Below are positions 60,698-64,000 of a stretch of 64,000 bases of DNA, one piece after another. The stretch is from Lutjanus erythropterus (taxonomy: Eukaryota; Chordata; Actinopteri; Lutjaniformes; Lutjanidae), in contig CM034609.1 of the NCBI GenBank assembly GCA_020091685.1, forward strand, positions 21,835,204 to 21,899,203, given 5' to 3'. The notes under the pieces were generated by a model, which was not told the origin of the DNA, searched no databases, and saw nothing but the letters and a program-made list of their open reading frames with translations. The position numbers and the translations under genes were made by a program. Each line of letters starts with the position of its first letter. The stretch's first letter is position 1.

Positions 60698-60822
60698 ATT
60701 AAAGGTACAGTGTGTAAGATTTGCAGCACTCTGTTTAGCGGAATATGGCAGAAATGGAATAAATATTATTATTATCAGCATATAATCACCTGAAACTAAG
60801 AATTGTTATGTTTTTGTTACCA
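60698..60822. repeat. MITE fragment (tacagtgtgtaagattt end)
   Basis: ttaaaggtacagtgtgtaag through tataatcacctgaaactaag and gtttttgttacc matches the left part of a very common teleost short element; its right part is absent. Confidence 0.55.
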
Positions 60823-60825
60823 GCT

Positions 60826-60932
60826 ATTCTCAACCACTGGGCCATGACCACTGAACCCCTGGCTGCTGCACAGCCTCACAGCCTCAGCACATGGGGCATC
60901 AATCAACTGAGCTACCAGGGTGCTCCAGACCT
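60826..60932 (-). repeat. tRNA-derived SINE-like head
   Basis: On the minus strand: an A-box-like TAGCTCAGTTGA (60914-60903) and a B-box-like GGTTCAGTGGTC (60857-60846) about 45 nt apart, preceded by CACCCTGG. The cloverleaf is not maintained, so this is a SINE or tRNA pseudogene, not a tRNA. Confidence 0.5.
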
Positions 60933-60939
60933 CGATCAT

Positions 60940-62900
60940 TCAAGATTAAATCTTTCAATTCTTGTTGTATTTGTCCAAAATCCAATGATATTATCAACTA
61001 TGACAAAAAAATGCAGCAAATCTCCAGGTTTGAGAAGCTGAAATCAGATCATTTTGTACTTTTATTGCTTGAAAAATGACTGAAATCATAGACCTGCCAT
61101 TTGACATGAAATAATAGCATAAACACAGGTGTTACCAGTGATACAATTGAGGTTCCACTCGGGTCACACAGAGTCAGGGTGCTGCTATTGTGCATGTTGG
61201 TTCACTGGAAAGACTCTGCTTTACACTAAATGGAACATGGCCTCAATTAATATCATTGGTAACACCCATGTTTACACTACTATTTCATGTAATATGGCTG
61301 CTGTGAAAAAGGTTCGGCTCTTTCCTTTTTTGGGGCAGAGTAACATCTCTCAAAATTGTTCATGAACATTAAACTGACCTGTGTGACAAATGAACCTGTT
61401 CTCACACCAGACTGAGTAGTGTGTGAACACATACACACTGACTGATTACAAAAAAAACACAGACATGTTCAATGTTAAAAATAAATGAAAACGAATGTGC
61501 GCAGTATGAAGACTACAGGTACTGTGTGCCACTAAAATACAGATGTTCCTACAGATAGCATGGTGTATTTTTCACGACCAGTATCTTTTCGTGACCTGTG
61601 AGGTCTGCGGCTGAGTAATGGCTGCTGCGTGCTCTCAGAGCCTCTGTCAGTGAAACAGGCGGCTGTGTGGAGTGATGTGACCTCACTGCCGTCCATCATT
61701 GCAGGTTCAGTGGGTGGCAGGGGGACAGGTAGCAGGAGAAAGACACAGGTTGATAGAGTGAGTGACTCAGAGGGAGAGAGAAAGGCACACACACACATTC
61801 ACAACAAAACTGCACAATAATACACTGCAGTCTCAGCTGCTCATATGCACACAGACACACACAGTCACACACATTTACGCACTGGCAGTTGGCCTAAAGT
61901 GACAGCAATCATCTGTTCTGAGGCAGGCGGGTGACGTGAGGAATCATTGCAGATTTTATCACATAGGTGTGTGTGTATGTCTGTGTGTGTGACAGCAGCA
62001 GTATTTCTCTCTCTGATGTATCCCCCTTCTCTTGGTTATTGCAGCTTTGCCGCTATAAACCTTACTACACAACAGCAGCCATATTTGATTAGCGTCGCTT
62101 TTGTATGAATTATATGACAACAATTTCACAAGAGAGCAGTGATTTTTTTCCTTTCCAGTTGGAATTGCACTTCCCTTCACGCACTCTGCCATTTAAGACC
62201 CACTAGGGGGCGCAAAAACATCATAAAACTAGACTCAACTGTATATCATGCCTTTAAAATAATCCAACAGTGACTGCAAGTTCCAGCTTGCTGTTTGTTT
62301 GATTTATTTTGTACTTTATTTCATTGAATCTTTTGGATATGTGAGGCTTTTATTTTAGTTTATTTGGCAATGCTTCAAAAATATATTTAAAATTGTAAAT
62401 ATAATTGAATTTTATAATCCGAATTTGTTTAGAGCTATCTTTACTATTGTATAATCTCATGTGCTTTCTTGTCTCTCTTTTTTATATCATATAATTTCCA
62501 AACGTGTGTATCCATTGCCTTTTTGTGAATGTGAAGATACATTATGCTACATGATGATACTGTGTTGCAGACCTTGAATTAGAAATAAGAAATTAAAAAA
62601 AAAAAAAAAGGTTTAGACATAACAAAATTTGCCTTGGTTAATTTGCGCAGAACAATGAAAATACAAACTGAGTAGAAAAATAAAAATAAAGACACAAGTA
62701 GCACAAGTAGGAAATAGAAAACTGTCAGTGTTATTATGACTTACATTATATGTTCCCAGGGTTGTTAGTAACTGAGTACAAGTAATTCGATTAAAATAAA
62801 TTTTCTGATATATTTCATTATTCTATCGTAGTGTTTCATCGTCTTGAAATATTTAGTCTCAGGTGATGTTGGCAGCATCTTAATTTGAATTTAACAGTGA
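60940..62900. other. AT-rich gene-free spacer before the last gene
   Basis: No exon seen. CA-rich patches at 61780-61800 and 61850-61875, A15 run at 62594-62609, and a possible degenerate repeat end (aactgagtacaagtaattcg) near 62768. Short open frames carry no motif. Confidence 0.45.
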
Positions 62901-62919
62901 AATAAGTGAGGATAGGGGA

Positions 62920-63695
62920 GGAGGGGGCTCTGTGGAGGCGGAGGGGGGCTGGGGGGAAAAGAAGGAGAAGGAGACAGAGGAAACGCAGACCTTACACCAG
63001 CCCACCTCACCCTGCTCCCTCCACACTACGAGCTACACCAACTGGGACCGAGACCAGAGGAAACCGTGTTCGTCTGCAGCCAAGTCCGCACGCTAAAACA
63101 CATCCACGCACATCTACACACAGCGGAGAGAGACGGCGAGGAGCGGACACGGTGTGATAAGGAGGACTGAGACCAAGGGGAAGGCTGGTAGGAAACAACA
63201 GAGGGGCAGAAAGGGAAATCACAGCAGAGGACAGAGGGGCTGGCAGTGCGAGAAGCTAATTCCCAACATTTTCTATTATTGGCAGCGACAGTGTGCTCTC
63301 CGAGCCACATTTATAAAGAGAGCTAGCGGAATGTAATGCTAGCAGGCTAGCTAATGTTAGCTAGCTAATTAGCTTGTCAGGCATCCAAGAGTCGGACGTG
63401 TGATCTTTATTAAAATAGGTCACTGTTTGGCGTCGTTTTACTTTTTTTGGGGGGGAAACTACTTAATGTGCTTTCCTGGCATTGGTCATAATGTTCAGTC
63501 TCGACTAGCTAACGCCAAGTCAGACAATAAACAGAAGCTATAAGCTGCCGTTATAGATGAAAATCTGCTCACAATTATCCGTCTACGCTTTTTGGGAAAA
63601 TCCATTGTGAATAACGAGCTGTGGACAAATCGGAAGGCGAAGGTAAAAGAAAAAACAAAACAACAGACTTTTGACGGGTGACTGTCTGCCGTCCA
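62920..63695 (+). promoter_or_regulatory. CpG-rich promoter and 5' UTR of the last gene
   Basis: Sharp rise in G+C and CpG after a long AT-rich stretch, purine-rich at 62920-62985. A cluster of gctagc palindromes lies at 63320-63375. An in-frame TGA at 63672-63674 precedes the first in-frame ATG, so the coding frame does not extend farther left. Transcription start not locatable. Confidence 0.5.
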
Positions 63696-63950
63696 ATGTT
63701 AATGTCGACCGACGTTGCATCTATAATGCTACCCGTTAGTCGGGGAATAATGGACCGGGAAAGAGACATTGATACAGCAGCCGGACCCCTCGCTAACTCG
63801 GCCGGGGGTCCAGCAGCTGTCCGGGGGATGAAGCGAGGAGACCCGGAGCCCGACGCTCAGACAGCCGCTGCCCTTACTGACTTAGCCGGGGCGGAGTGCA
63901 AGCGACCAAGGATAGACGGCACCGGGAGTGTTGTTGGTGACATTGGACAG
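63696..63950 (+). CDS. Unidentified gene, first coding exon (3' partial)
   Basis: First in-frame ATG at 63696, with further in-frame ATGs at 63702, 63729, 63750 and 63828. The frame ends at a consensus donor (CAG then gtaaga at 63951) in phase 0, giving 85 residues if the first ATG is used. The peptide is Ala/Asp/Gly-rich and unstructured, with MDRERDIDTA, MKRGDPEPDAQ and a basic CKRPRIDG that could be a nuclear signal. The CpG-island promoter suggests a broadly expressed gene, perhaps of a nuclear protein. I do not recognise it; the following exons are outside the window. Confidence 0.65.
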
Positions 63951-64000
63951 GTAAGAATGCAGTGTTAACACATGGTCTCTCATTCTCTCACATCTGTATC

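Noticed and set aside
60826-60932. Functional tRNA gene
   Set aside because: Only A- and B-box-like segments survive; no full cloverleaf with paired acceptor stem.

Overview
The window is vertebrate nuclear DNA and almost certainly from a teleost fish. It has intron-split genes with canonical GT/AG junctions, a liver/egg-type zona pellucida (ZP) gene, and many short palindromic and hAT-like repeats of the kind spread through teleost genomes. There are no rRNA, tRNA, CRISPR or bacterial-type features. One ambiguous base (n) lies at 29129.

Layout, left to right. (1) 1-6260, plus strand: the C-terminal half of tcf20 (chromatin-associated co-regulator with AT-hook and extended PHD finger), four coding exons and a noncoding 3' exon. 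(2) 8425-16019, plus strand: a five-coding-exon GSG1/GSG1L-family claudin-like membrane protein. (3) 17888-21229, minus strand: a four-coding-exon PMP22/EMP-family protein, best read as emp2, tail-to-tail with the GSG1-like gene. (4) 21230-33837: a 12.6-kb gene-poor, repeat-rich spacer. (5) 33838-46766, plus strand: a 14-exon ZP-module protein of 1188 aa with two N-terminal ZP-N-like blocks, a 1.63-kb Tyr/Pro/His-rich exon, a degenerate trefoil-like exon and a C-terminal ZP module with no furin site or membrane anchor. (6) 46861-56970, minus strand: a CD9-like tetraspanin with two mutually exclusive homologous last exons; its 3' end abuts that of the ZP gene. (7) 57180-62900: repeats, including an L1-type LINE inserted in an L2-type LINE with an 11-bp target duplication. 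(8) 62920-63950, plus strand: promoter/5' UTR and first coding exon of an unidentified gene that runs off the window.

Three of the genes are four-transmembrane proteins (GSG1-like, EMP2-like, tetraspanin), which work at the plasma membrane. The GSG1/EMP pairing recurs in human paralogous regions (GSG1 with EMP1, GSG1L with EMP2, GSG1L2 with PMP22), so it probably reflects an old linkage. No operon-like co-regulation is expected.

Most interesting: the ZP protein's unusual domain series and its seven-base spacing between stop and poly(A) signal; the duplicated alternative terminal exons of the tetraspanin; the missing extracellular cysteines of the EMP2-like protein; and the nested LINEs. All splice junctions were read by eye from frame continuity, not from transcripts. 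Repeat families named from memory should be checked against a repeat library.
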